Source: Fusarium oxysporum f. sp. lycopersici 4287
Taxonomy: Eukaryota; Ascomycota; Sordariomycetes; Hypocreales; Nectriaceae
DNA length: 64,000 bases
Direction: 5' to 3'
Assembly: GCF_000149955.1 (NCBI RefSeq)
Contig: NC_030990.1
Location: forward strand, 4,205,482-4,269,481
Shown here in pieces: positions 10,444 to 22,342 of the stretch. Position numbers and translations under genes: made by a program. The notes beneath the pieces were generated by a model that searched no databases, was not told the origin of the DNA, and worked only from the letters and a program-made list of their open reading frames with translations. The first letter of the stretch is position 1. Every line of letters begins with the position of its first letter.

Positions 10444-13400
10444 ACGATGACGAGCTTTACTTTTGGGAATTGAGGAGTCGTTAACCGGGACACGTTATAC
10501 GACCGGCGCCAACTACATAGAGATTGGTGGTAAATGACGGGTGAATGATGCATTACGACTATATGCGGGTACTTGGGAGAGTATTCTGGTAGACCAGGGG
10601 CTTCGAGAAAGAATAGAGACGTCTTCATTATGACCATGCTCCTCTTTTTCTTGTACTCCAGTGGAAAGTGCTCAGTTGGGTACGGGATATATGACGAGAA
10701 CTGTATACTAGCAGTGGTGTAATGTTAACCTTAGCGGTAAGGGCGTTTAGATCAAGAGATTGTATTTCGAAGTTTGAGTTTCAGAGCTGTCAGAAGTTCC
10801 TGTGAGGCCTGCAGGATCTAGATAACCATGAACTATGGCCAACTAGGACCATAGCTCCCGTGCTGATCGGTTACAAACGGTCAGATCGCTACTGAAGAAG
10901 GCCACAAAGCGTTCGTGTCATCAAAGAAGCTAAACTAGCCTCCTGCTCGTGTAATACATATCGCGGAAAAACTGTCTTCAGGAGCTGCGAACACCTTCTC
11001 AGTGGCGAGCTTGAAACATGATATATCAACAAACTTCGCGAAACCCCCAATCGCAACTCAAACCCAAGACTCACCTCGTTCCAACTCCAATCAAGACGTC
11101 CAAACCCCAGCGATCTTGCGGGCCTCCGATCTCAAAGATCGCAGTATCAGCATGGAACTCGGTCAGAGAAGGAAGTGTAGGTGATATGTGATATTCACGG
11201 GAACTTTAGCAAGGGTTTCCTGGGTAAGATATTCTTGCGAAGCAGGGGTTCTGTGGAAATGTGACTGGTAGTGTTATCTTACGGGGAGTGGTGGTCAGCA
11301 TTTGTTAAAATAGGGAATTCGGCAGTTGAGTTGTGATCTTGCATTGCTGCAGGATCTGGTTTCGTGTTGATTAGTGGAGGGTTGGGTATATGAGATCGGG
11401 TTAAGTTCTCGGTGACAAAAGATCCATCATAGCGTATACCTGCTATTGTTGATGAGAGGAGAGTGAAAGTGGGATTTACAAGGCCATTCCCACTTTCTTA
11501 ACGGTTGCAGGGGTAGACGGGCCGCTGTTTCATCAACGCTCGTCCCGCGCAGAGCATTAAGTTGAGGTGGACCTCTTCAGTAAACCAGAATCTCAGAATC
11601 TTGAATGAAGAGAAGGTTGGAACAGAGTAATATTTGTATCCTTCTTTAGAGTCAGATTTTTTATTTTAAGACATTTACATGAATAAGCAGGTCAGCCACC
11701 GTTGGTACCTGCATTACAGTAAACCTAACCGAGGTGTAGACTATAGCCATGTTTGCTTTTTCTCACAAGCCATGGTCTGATTCCTCATTCAGCCTTTTGC
11801 CGGCTTGCGTACCCATTTGGAGATGAGAGAAAACTGTGAAATATCCGGGCGGGACCGCGCTCGAAAAAGAATCTGTGTCTTTTGGGAGTCATTGTTGTTC
11901 TGACAATAGATTGTTACCGGACCGGTTGTGAGTGTGATAACTCACTTTGCCAAGGACCATGACGAACGATGGGTCTCGAGTCTGTCTCGAGAGAAGCAAC
12001 ACCATGTTGAAGAATAGAGCTGTAATATTGACGAAAACGCAAAGTACCTCAGTCTAATAATCTACGGATGGCTGAGAGGAAGACTCGTGTGTAAGCTGCA
12101 TCTCGTTCCTGAATCTTCCCCATGTAAGTGGAGATAGCTCGGCAACAACTCCAGGCCTGCATACGGATACGGAAAACCTCAATGCCTCGCATGCACTCTC
12201 TACAGATACCGGCTTTGAACAAGAAACAAGCACGGTATCTCAAGCGATCAGAACCAAGACCCATTCAACGACAAGTGTGTCAATGCTTAGCCCCCAGAAC
12301 AGGGGTCCCGTAGAGGATTTGCGAAAAAGCAATATCGCCAACTGTCACTTTTTCTCTAAATTGCGGATCCTATCTGTGGTCTGACGAAATGTCAACTGAC
12401 GATGAGAATTTCTCGTGAAGAAGACTCTTCCGCGGACTAGAGATCGTTGGTAAAGAGTCTAGATGAGCAAGCCACCCGGAGGCTTTTCGTCTTGTCTTTT
12501 TAAAGCGTCCCGATCGGTCCCGGAATTTGATGTTGGTTGTTAGTTACCGTAGAGGCACGGATGTTAAGATTGTCGTGACTTTGATGATGTCTCATTGTAT
12601 CTTCAGCAATCTGTATCATTATACCTGTGCTCGGATGTTCTCTCGTTATCCGAGACTCCACGGGGCTCATCACGACAAGATCATTGGTAAAGCACTAAAG
12701 AGGAAACATGAGCGAAAACATGAGAAACATATCAATCAGTGATAAGATCAGCGAAACTCGCCTTCAAGAGAAAAAGAAACTGCATTGTCGGCAGGCATGT
12801 ATTAGTATCCTCTGAGTAAGCTTCTCGGTTGAATATAGCCTACATCCTCCACAACGGCCTCTTTCCAACGGTATATAGACACAGTGGGTATAATGCGTCA
12901 TGAAAATAATCCTTGCCACACCTGAACCCCTGGTTAACACACCGGTACTCACGTGAGATACACCAAGAATAGACGTCGACGATTATGCTGTGCAACAGTG
13001 ATTGCAGGCCTCAATGTTCAAAGAACTACAGAGTACATATGCGACTTTCACCGGTGAGACGACAAACGCCTCAACAAACGGCTCTCGGGCAATGAGACCA
13101 CTAATATTAAATAAACTTCTTTATGGCTTTTCTTTCACCACAGGTAATACTCAACGGCGAGAAGAGACAAGGGTCCTCTACGAGAATGCCCTCTTTTCCC
13201 CACGAGCGGGTCTTGCAAAGATGGAGGGGGGCACTCCGGGTTCCTGAGAGCCAGGGTATATCAGACGCGCTAGAATGAGAACCGCATGAAGAGCGAGAAT
13301 AAGCAAAAGTAAAAAAAAAAAGAGACGTCTCTAAAATTTTGCCCTTATTTTTCTTTTTTTCTTTTGCCCCATTATGCGACTTTGTTAGTAGAGTTGAGTC

Positions 13401-13706
13401 GTCACTTTCAGTCGAACGATTTCCGCTTGGGATCCCCCGGCTTGTTTGCTAGAAGAATACAAAATTTGCAAAAATAATAGAGATTACTTGGGAGGATATC
13501 AGATTTTCTGGTATATTGCAGCAGCAGTGGAGTAACCTTGTCATCCTGTCTTTTCCATATCCTAGCTCCTTGTTCAAAGATATAAGTTCCTCTACATGTC
13601 CCATCATCATGGAGAAGGGCTGTATTCTGCACAGTCATCTCCTCATCTAGTGACTGCTCAGTTTCAACATAAGCCTCTTCTTTATTAAATTTTGTGTTGA
13701 GATACA
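10444..13706. other. Gene-poor region, 3.3 kb
   Basis: I see no supportable gene. Open frames are under 100 codons and have no domain, signal peptide or partner exon that can be joined in frame. A T-rich stretch lies near 13310-13370, close to the Pth11-like gene, and may be its promoter. Non-coding RNA or a long regulated promoter is possible but not shown. Confidence 0.55.
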
Positions 13707-15053
13707 ATGGCGCCTCTTGCTCATGACCCTTCGGGTTTTCTCATGGAGCCGCCGGAGGGACAGACGAGAACTCTTGTTGATCCCCCGAGCAGTGGGAGCG
13801 GAGTCATTCCTTGTGGTGTTACGACGACGATCATTGCTTCGATTATTGTTATTTTGAGAGTTTTTACGAGGAGATATGTGGTTAAGAGTGTGTTGGGTGC
13901 CGATGATTGTATGCCTTATCCAACATTCACTCTTGGAAGCAGAACTAACTGAGTTGTTAGACCTGTGCATAGCTGGTCTCTGTTTCTCTTTCATCTTTCT
14001 CGGCATCTCATTAACACGTATGTATTATCTTTTTCCAAGATCTTATTGTATCTAACAGTGACAGTTCTCAATCTTGGTGCTGGAAACCACATGTGGGATA
14101 TCCCAGTGGCCGAATACGTTCCCAAATTCTGGCAGACCAGTATCGGAGCTACGCTCACATACGCCGCCTGTATCAGTCTCGCCAAACTATCTGTCCTTAC
14201 CTTCTATCTTCGAATATCTCCCGATAGATTCGTCCGTCGAGCGGTTCATGTCTTGATGGCTCTTGTCTGCTCGTACACTTTCGTCTACATCTGCCTCGTT
14301 GTGTTCCGGTGCCAGCCTGTGTCTTCAGGATGGGACCTCACCATCGAGGGAAAGTGTATCGGTATGGATGTTCTAGTCCTCTTCCTCGTTATCTGCAGTG
14401 TTGTTATCGATACATTCGTTCTTCTTCTTCCGATCCGCATCGTTCAGCCTCTTCAGATTCCCACCCGTCAAAAGATCTCACTTGCTGTTCTCTTCGCAAC
14501 TGGGGGCGTCATCATTGTCGTGACAATCAGGAGGGCTACCATCACTCTTCCCATCTTGGACGCACCTGACTACACCTGGGCTCTTCCACGACAGCTTATC
14601 TTGAGTTTCATCGAGGTAAACACCAGTCTCGTCTGTGTTTCTGTCCCCGCGCTTAAGCCATTCTGCGTGCGATATATCCCCTTCATCATCCACCCTCGTC
14701 TCCGTTCGCAGGAGAAGAACTCAAAGAAGTCCAACTCGCACAGTCAAGAGAAGAGAAAAAGTCATACCCTCGACAACGATTCATACGAGATGCCTGATAG
14801 ACGAGACTTTAGTGGCGAGAACCCTCAAGAAGATGAGGCACGTCTTTGTCCCACAATACCAGAGCACAATGCCGCTCTCGAGTCAGACGGTGCAATGGAT
14901 ACCGAGAGCGTTGACAGCTCGGCTGATCAAGTACCTCCAGTAGCCGCCAAGCCGAAGCCTGCTCTGGCCAGTTTCTCTACTAAGCGCAGCCAGAGCGTCA
15001 ATGGTATTCAAGTCACCAGGGAAACAGTCATCACCTACGGCCCAAAAGAGTAA
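13707..15053 (+). CDS. Pth11-like seven-transmembrane protein (fungal rhodopsin-like domain)
   Basis: About 417 residues with seven hydrophobic spans in the first 290 or so, matching the integral-membrane 'rhodopsin domain' family related to Pth11 receptors. No CFEM domain precedes it. Intron 1 is 13909-13960. Intron 2 begins at 14018 and can end at 14058 or 14064. Both acceptors keep the frame and differ by two codons. Family signs include the Gly/Asp loop after helix 1 (VLGADDY), the conserved region around FRCQP-SSGWD, and a long polar cytosolic tail rich in Ser, Glu and Lys (about 300-417). The likely role is a plasma-membrane sensor, but the ligand and any G-protein coupling are unknown. 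Confidence 0.85.
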
Positions 15054-16025
15054 TAGAAGGCTGCTGCCCTAGCCAAGTGAAGGATTTCCTATCTTATAAG
15101 CGCCGCGCCGCTCAACAGAGCATGTTAACACTCCAAGGATGGTATGGTGTCGGCTGAGTCCGATCAGAGAGACGTTCATGGAGGTAATAAACACTTTTCA
15201 ACAGTGTCAATAACAGAAGGCGCCGGCTGGTTCGAGCCCGATAGAAAGCAGGCTGTTGGCATTCGCCAAGTTCGCGGATACCGATGTGGTACATGAGCAT
15301 AGAAACTAGACCTTAACGGAAGAACTATTTAGAAGAACCTAGGATCAGTCAAAAATAGCGAGTAACAATTCAACTTTTTAACAACAACACTTGTGCAACG
15401 CCGTCAGATTATTTTGACTAGCCCATGTATAGACAAGGCTGTTGGTTGTGCTGTGCGTTACCATACGATCATTTTCTCACGCACTTCATTGGAGGGCGCC
15501 TGAGACTCTCTTATTGTCATCACTCCCCTGTTAAGCTGATGGCAGCTGGGTTTGCCTTGATTGCCATGGTAATATCTCTATCCAGGACCAACAGCCTCGG
15601 TATGTCTGAGACAGCAGCAACAGCTTGATCAGGCAACCGAAGTGCTACGGAAGACTCGGATCATGGCCAGTTCCAACAGCTTTCATGTGAAATGCATGTG
15701 AGCTTGCAGAAACTTGGAGTCCCGTGTTGGCTCTCGTTGAGAAATGTGACAAACAGCTGCTTGCTCCCGGATGAGTTACACATCACGGCATGGTACAAAG
15801 GATCCTAGATTTTTCGCGGAAGCAAATGCTTTCATTACTTTCCAGTAGCTCTTGAGCTTCACGAGTATCTACGAAGATAACCTAAACAAAAACGCCCGTG
15901 TGCACATCATTATCCCAAACCCATTACAATAGCTCAATACGCCGTCATTAGTCGTGTCATAAGGCGTATGTCATGAAATCCCCCAAAACAAAATTCCTTC
16001 TCTCAAACCGGCCCAATAATCCAAG
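15054..16025. other. Intergenic between convergent genes
   Basis: About 970 bases at the 3' ends of two convergent genes. A GGTTCGAGCCC string at about 15230 resembles a tRNA T-arm, but no cloverleaf can be built around it. No gene is supported. Confidence 0.55.
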
Positions 16026-16768
16026 CTAAAACTTGGGAATTCTTTTCTTCGCCTTCGGCGTGCCGTTGAGCAGAAAGTAAACAGGCAGAAACAACAAAGA
16101 TCCCATCACGCATAGCCAAGTGCTGTAGAGCTGCCAAATGGTCCACAAGAAGGGACCAAGACCGGGACACAGAAATTGAATACAGTCATTGACAGGATAA
16201 AGATCTTCTTGACTGGCGATGTAATAGCGGGGATTTTGTCGACGCGGCTTGCTATCCATTGGTCCTTCATCCTCTGATGATGACTCGGGTGAGAGTTGTG
16301 TAAGCTGTAGAACAGATACAAGCTTCACCGGTGCTTTGTACAGAGGGATGAACCAGAGCGCGAATGTCTGGCGGATGGAGACATATAGAAGACCGCTCTT
16401 CTGATCAAATGCTGAACAGAGTTAGCAATTGCAATCAACTATTGAATGATAGACAACTGACCTGCTGAATCGACCTTGAGGTCAATGTGTGGACTCAAAG
16501 TACGATACCATCGATAGATGGCCAGTATTAACTGGATCGACTCAAGACCTCCCGCCAAAGGGATTTGTCCCTTCGATATAGAAGGAACACGGCAGTATGG
16601 ATGCGAGAACGAGGCATTGGGGAGAAAGTATTCTCTCAGAGTCGACTCTTGGACATCTGGGCTGCCCTGAGTGAGCGACTTGATAACGCCGCCAATTTCC
16701 TTGACTATACTTTGTGAGCATTCTGCAGTAACTATCTTTCAGAGGATTATCTTACCTGGATGCTCCAT
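16026..16768 (-). CDS. SigF-like NTF2-like domain protein with C-terminal membrane segments
   Basis: A 213-residue protein assembled from three exons. The first exon is only 13 nt (16756-16768). Introns are 16705-16755 and 16412-16461, and all phases agree. Residues about 1-135 have the cone-fold pattern of the fungal SigF-like NTF2-like family (FLPNASFSHPYCRVP; LAIYRWYRTLSPHIDL). The C terminus has one or two hydrophobic segments (about 165-200) and a basic KAKKRIPKF end, so it is probably ER or endomembrane anchored. Catalytic function is not established for this family. It is head to head with a flavin monooxygenase, 429 bases apart. The short first exon is the least certain part. Confidence 0.78.
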
Positions 16769-17197
16769 TTTTGTATTATCGTTCAATTGATCAAATTCAG
16801 GAACGTGAGTAGCTTGCAGAGTGGATGATAATGTGGATGAGCTTCAAATCGATTGCGCTAAGATGCCTTTATGAGAAAAAAGGAATTGAATTCGATTGAC
16901 TGATATAGACAAGGCCTGAAGTAAACAAAACAACGGGAAGAGGTTGGAATGAAGTGATTTATTCTTGTTTCAGCCACTGTCTGTGGGTTCGCCATCACAT
17001 CACTACACTAACCAGACTATTCCCGCCCTGAACTGAACTCACCTTGAAATCATTGATTCGTCATTGTCAAGGTCTCTAAATTAGCATGTGAAATGTTGAC
17101 GTCATGTTTCGCTTTCACATGAAAGACACCTCGAGATATTTATGAGAATACGAACCTCAACCTCAATTGTCAATTGTAACTATATTCATCAATTACA
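16769..17197. promoter_or_regulatory. Shared promoter of NTF2/SigF-like and FMO genes
   Basis: A 429-base divergent intergenic region. No gene fits. Its shortness suggests shared control of the two neighbours, but I identify no specific operator. Confidence 0.5.
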
Positions 17198-18853
17198 ATG
17201 GCTTCTAATACTGGCCTCGTCAATCCCCTCTTGCACCCTTTTCTCTTCCTCTTCCAGATCTTCCAATGGCTCACGGACAAACTCCTCTCGCCCAAGCCAC
17301 CGAACGAAAACGCGAGGCTTGGGCGTAATAGACCTAAGGTTGCGGTCATTGGGGCGGGAATTACGGGTGTTACGAGTGCGGCTCACTGTATTGGCCATGG
17401 CTTTGATGTTGTGATTTTCGAAGCTGGGTCCAAGGATAATGTTGGTGGTATTTGGAGTGTAAGTTACACTACGCTGTGATGCTCTATAATTATCTTGAAG
17501 CTAATAAATTGCAGAGAGTCAATGAGACGTCTGGACTTCAGATCCATTCATTGATGTATCGATTCCATCCTTCTGTTCAATGGAATCGTGGGTATCCCGA
17601 CCGTCAGCAAATTCTCAGTCAGGTTAGACAACTTTGGGAACGCTATGGCCTCAAAGAAAGGACTCGCTTCAACACAAAAATTGACCGCGTTTACCAAGAT
17701 GACCAAGGACGATGGATTGTCAACGATCCTTCTCTCGGACGCTTTGGCGGTGTCATTGCTGCGGTAGGAACTTGTGGCGCACCAAAGATGCCAAAGATCC
17801 CTGGCATGGACAACTTCAAAGGTCCTATTTACCACTCTAGCGAACTCACTGGGTATGTCGCTCGGTCTCCCAACTCACTATCCAGCCCGCTGACTTGTTA
17901 TTAGAAAAGATGTGAAGGGTAAAAAGATGGCCATCATTGGCGGAGGTGCCTCTGCTGTTGAAGCCCTTGAGTTCGCCTTTACAGAAGATGCTGCCAAAGC
18001 GACTATTCTATCGCGCTCAGATAAGTGGATTATTCCTCGCAACATGATCGTCGATACACTTCTGAGCTTCAACATCTTTGGCCAAGAGACAGTTTTGTCG
18101 TTTATCCCAGAGTTCTTCCTGCGCAAGTTCTTCTACAGAGATCTTGAGGACATTGCACCGGACAAGAGCCATGGTCTATTCATGGAGACGCCTATGGTTA
18201 ACTCTGATGTCATGGATAAGCTGCGCGAAGGCAAAGCTGAATGGGTTCGTTGTGATATCGATGAGTTCGTCGAGAGCGGTATTCGAGTTAATCGGCGTGC
18301 CAAGGGTGTACCGCAAGGTGGTCCTGGTCACGAGGAAGTCATCGATGCTGATATTATTGTTATGGCTACTGGTTTCAAGAGACCTTCTCTATCTTTCCTC
18401 CCTAAGGATTGCTTCGAGGAACCCTACCCACCGCCAAACTGGTATCTCCAGACCTTCCCACCCACTCACCCTTCAGTCTCAGCTATCAACTGCACATACG
18501 TCAACGCCATCGGCACCGTCGGAAACTGGCACATTGGTATCTACACTCGAATCCTTCTCATGTTTCTCATGGATCCGTTCTCTCGACCCAGTCCCTTCTG
18601 GATGCAGCGCTGGATCGATATGACCAAGACACTCAAGCTTACCAGTCCTACTGGCGCTTTCGACTTCTTTACTTACTTGGAGCTTATCTGGTGGTTCTTC
18701 TTCTGCGTGGTTATTAACCCATTCCGATGGAAGTGGGCTATCTTTGTGTTCTTTGGTGTTGGGTTTGGACTTCCAAAGGCGGTGGTAAGTCAGGAGGAGA
18801 GGTTCACGAATGGAAATGGATATCATGCTACAGATGAAGGTCGAAGCTTTTAG
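17198..18853 (+). CDS. Flavin-containing monooxygenase, membrane-associated
   Basis: A 515-residue FAD/NADPH enzyme that should oxygenate N, S or a ketone substrate. Introns are 17459-17514 and 17853-17904. The FAD Rossmann motif GAGITG lies at about residues 52-57. The FMO/BVMO fingerprint FKGPIYHSSEL precedes a second, NADPH-binding GGGASA (about 212-217), and the late ATGF motif is present. A hydrophobic N-terminal helix (about 8-25) and an aromatic C-terminal hydrophobic region around residue 465 suggest membrane attachment. The FxGxxxHxxx motif has Leu where BVMOs have Trp-Pro, which favours a class B FMO over a Baeyer-Villiger enzyme. The substrate is unknown. Its divergent neighbour is a membrane NTF2-like protein. 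Confidence 0.9.
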
Positions 18854-20334
18854 GAAAGCTTCCACGGTTTACTTCATCGAGAGTCATGGTTATTGAAGAT
18901 CAGGTGAGAAGATTTGCGAAGATACGAAAAGAGGTTCGTCACTTGCGAGAAAGTGAGGAAAGGAATTGGCATTGAAGTTTAGGTTTCTTTTATGATAACG
19001 AGACACTGAATACAAAATCAAGGGCATATATCACTACTCACCCATGTGTAGTTATACTGTCACCACAAAACGGCCTTACTCGAAGCAGGCAATGTTTAAC
19101 ACAGTCCGAGTTCCTCGCAAGAAGTGTATGAGACCCCAGTTATCCATGGGAATCTCCTGTACGTAATGAAGGAGTCTAGCTTCAGCAGCTGCCTCGTTAA
19201 GATGAGCTGTTACGCATAGCGGGTCATGCAAGCAAAAGAACTCAACGTGGGGGATTGTGATTGAGTTGGCAGATCATCTGGAGAAAACTTGGGGAAGTGA
19301 AGCATGCGAAATGAAAAGGGATCTTATTACGTACGGCGGCTACGGAACGCGGCTCTGTGATATGGGTATGTAAATGTTTTGCCGAGCTGAGGCGTAATGT
19401 CCAATAAGATGTCAGTGAAAAGCTCTATTTCGGACGATAATGCTCTTAACCTGCGATGAATAGTGCCGTCTGTACCCGTATTCCAACGCAATGTGTTCAA
19501 CACCACAGTTATAAGTCGCGATACTTTGTGCAGTATTCGCCATACAAAGTTTAAACTTCTCAATCTCCTCCGCATCCGCCGGCACCTCTCTTTTCCCTCG
19601 GCTCGGCTCCGCGTCTTCTCTGTATCAAAATTCAAGGGGGCGACAGCCCATCTGGCTGAAGCTTCTGACTCGGTGCCTCCGCTTGAATCCAGGTTGATTA
19701 GGTAAAATGGACCGACTTTTGAGTAACAGAATCCACAAAAGACGATCAGCCTTTTTCTCTCTTTCAGGGACCTTTACAAGCTTCCCCAGCCAAGCAAGCA
19801 TTTCTTTTTAGTAAGAATGACGAGAGTAGCTAATTATTGTTCTGCAATTGTCATCTTTTTATGAGTAACTGAAGTAAAAACTGCACCAAGAGCTGAGAAA
19901 AAGTCTTATAAAAATCTGAAGTTGTTGAGCTATCGACGTTAGCTGATTCGGCTATTATTTGAGCCCCATTGCTCTAACCAATTAGCAGTGCTTAAAAGAA
20001 GGTTTACCTGCTAATCTTTCTAGAAACACCACGGAATGATCCACTTCTACTCCATCATGGATCGTGGAATGACCCGGTCCTGGCTTTTCGTATGACATGC
20101 CATGCCATGGACTGACAAACTTTTTCTTAATTCNNNNNNNNNNNNNNNNNNNNNNNNNNNNNNNNNNNNNNNNNNNNNNNNNNNNNNNNNNNNNNNNNNN
20201 NNNNNNNNNNNNNNNNNNNNNNNNNNNNNNNNNCCAAGTCCCTTCTTTAATTCACACTTTCACATTCCCCTCAAACTCATCCTCTCCGAAACCTCCTAAA
20301 CGAGTTCAACCACGTAAACCAGTCCTGTGTGACA
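18854..20334. other. Intergenic region interrupted by an assembly gap
   Basis: About 1.5 kb without a supportable gene. It contains the 100-N run. Only about 100 bases separate the gap from the next plausible start codon, so upstream exons or promoter of the transporter may be missing. Confidence 0.6.
20134..20233. other. Assembly gap (100 N)
   Basis: Exactly 100 undetermined bases, the usual placeholder for a gap of unknown length. True distance and content are unknown. Confidence 0.99.
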
Positions 20335-20481
20335 ATGGGAGACTACAGCTACACTTCATCAAAAACAATTGACCTCCCTCCCATCAACCCCCGCGGGCCT
20401 CCACCGCCAGCAAAAACAAGGACAAGCCCCAAGGCCCTCAAGACAAACAACATCCTCTCCTCCCCCATCGCCCCAAGATGA
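20335..20481 (+). other. Short ORF ahead of the amino-acid transporter: frameshifted N terminus or uORF
   Basis: An ATG at 20335 opens a 48-codon frame beginning MGDYSYTSSKTIDLPPINP. It ends with TGA at 20479-20481, 19 bases before the first in-frame ATG of the transporter. No GT donor occurs between the two, so splicing cannot join them. Removing one C from the CCCC run at 20471-20474 would fuse the frame to the transporter (joining at QDDDSTSEK). Either this is the true N terminus broken by a one-base insertion or assembly error, or it is an upstream ORF. Confidence 0.55.
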
Positions 20482-20500
20482 CGATTCCACCAGCGAGAAA

Positions 20501-21859
20501 ATGGTCGGCGAAGTGACCGAATTCGAGAAGCGCAAGATCCTCGACGGAAAGGCAAAGTTCAGCCGCCTCGGCTGGAAGCGCCTCACCATTGTTCTCATCG
20601 TCCAGGCCATCGCGCTCGGCTCCCTCTCCATCCCTGGTGCTTTTGCAACACTGGGCATGGTCGCTGGCGTTATCTGCTCAATTGGTATTGGCCTCATTGC
20701 GATTTACACGTCGTATATTGTTGGCCAGGTCAAGGTTAGGTATCCGCATATTGAGCACTATCCTGCTGCTGGAGGACTTATGTTTGGACGGTGGGGTGCT
20801 GAGGCTTTTGGTGTGATGGTCACGCTTCAGTTGTTGCTCCTCACAGCGTCGCATTGCTTGACAGGGACTATCGCCTTTGCTACTTTGACTGAGAGCAACG
20901 TCTGCAGTCTTGTCTGGGGTGTCATTTCTGCTGTCCTGCTGCTGCTTCTTGCTGTGCCTCCTAGTTTTGCAGAGGTGGCTATTCTGGGCTATATCGACTT
21001 CGCATCGATCATCGCAGCTATTGGAGTCACTATCATCGCAACTGGTATTCGAGCTTCTGATGCACCTGAACCGGCCAATTGGTCTGCCTGGCCCAAGCCT
21101 GATGTCACATTTGCTCAGGCCTTTATTGCGCTTTGCAACATCTTCTTCGCCTACAGCTTCTCCATCTCACAGTTCAGCTTCATGGATGAAATGCATACGC
21201 CTACCGACTATATGAAGGCTATTTGGACACTCGGCGGTATTGAAATTGTTATCTATACCCTCACCGGCGCTCTCATCTACTCCTTCGTTGGTGTCGATGT
21301 CAAGTCTCCAGCTCTGCTATCTGCAGGCCATACCGTTGCTAAGGTTGCCTTTGGCGTCGCCTTACCGGTTATCTTCATCAGTGGCTCGATTAACACGACT
21401 GTCGCCGTACGCTACATCCACGGTCGCATCTATGAGAATTCGATCGCCAAGTATATCAATACCCCCAAGGGCTGGATCTCTTGGCTTCTTCTCATCAGCA
21501 TCTTCACCTGGGTTGGTTTTGTCATCGCAGAGGCTATTCCATTCTTCAGCGACTTGATTGCCATCACATCCAGTTTGCTGAACTCGGGCTTCACCCTGTA
21601 CTGGCCTGCAGTGATGTGGTTCATGCTTCTGAGGGAAGGAAAGTGGTACAACAAGAAGAACATTCTTCCAAGCGTTGTCAATGCCATCATCTTCATCATG
21701 GGCCTTGTCTTCTTGGTTGCCGGAACCTACTCAGCTGTTGTCGATATTGTAAGTCAACGCACCAAAACGTCTTATGTAACATGGACTAACTCTTGGTAGA
21801 TCGATCAGTATGATCACGGAACTGTCAAGAACGCTTTCACTTGTGCTCCTCTTGGCTAG
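20501..21859 (+). CDS. Amino-acid transporter, AAAP family
   Basis: At least 435 residues from the ATG at 20501. About eleven hydrophobic spans are typical of the amino acid/auxin permease (AAAP, Aa_trans) superfamily. The first span contains the signature GSLSIPGAFATLG. One intron (21749-21799) precedes a 19-codon last exon ending TCAPLG. It should couple amino-acid uptake or vacuolar exchange to a proton gradient. Substrate and membrane cannot be read from the sequence. The N terminus is uncertain: a better-looking start at 20335 is out of frame by one base. Downstream lie an FAD amino-acid-type oxidase and a Zn2Cys6 regulator, so a nitrogen-use role is plausible. Confidence 0.88.
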
Positions 21860-22342
21860 GAGGTCACAAACGTGGTGAGTGGTCGGACACAGACGGTGAC
21901 GGGGTCGAGTCCAGTTACCGAACTTTGGGATATCACATGTCACACATATCTCCATATCCCACATAATACAGCACCAAAACACCATCGTAGGGGCCATGCG
22001 TAAACGTAGGCGTGACATGTACTTCGTATACAAGCATTCAGACTCTTCTGCCATGCTTGCTCAGAGCATAAAACAATAGTATGCTGTACGTGTACGATGT
22101 GATATGAGACCGAGACCATGGGGTCGTTTCTCATCGTGGTAGGCCCACTGCTTCACGTTGCATGGCCATTGTGGCATGAGGCATTGTTCCTCGTAGCGCA
22201 AAGATCGTAAAATATGGCACGATACTCACAAACTCGGAGGACATGGTCTTCCATCGTATAGCAGATATTCATTGTGTATCTTAGCTAAAACACTATCTCA
22301 ATAATCTCTCGTATTATATGGAAGAATACATCTATTTGCTTT
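21860..22342. other. Intergenic between convergent genes
   Basis: About 480 bases between the transporter and oxidase stop codons. No gene is seen. Confidence 0.6.

Noticed and set aside
13408..13707. 100-codon minus-strand frame in front of the Pth11-like gene
   Set aside because: It opens with TTG, overlaps the start of the sense gene, has no family, and its downstream end lies in AT-rich leader sequence.
15170..15260. Possible tRNA around GGTTCGAGCCC
   Set aside because: No D-arm, anticodon stem or acceptor pairing can be built in the flanking 70 bases.
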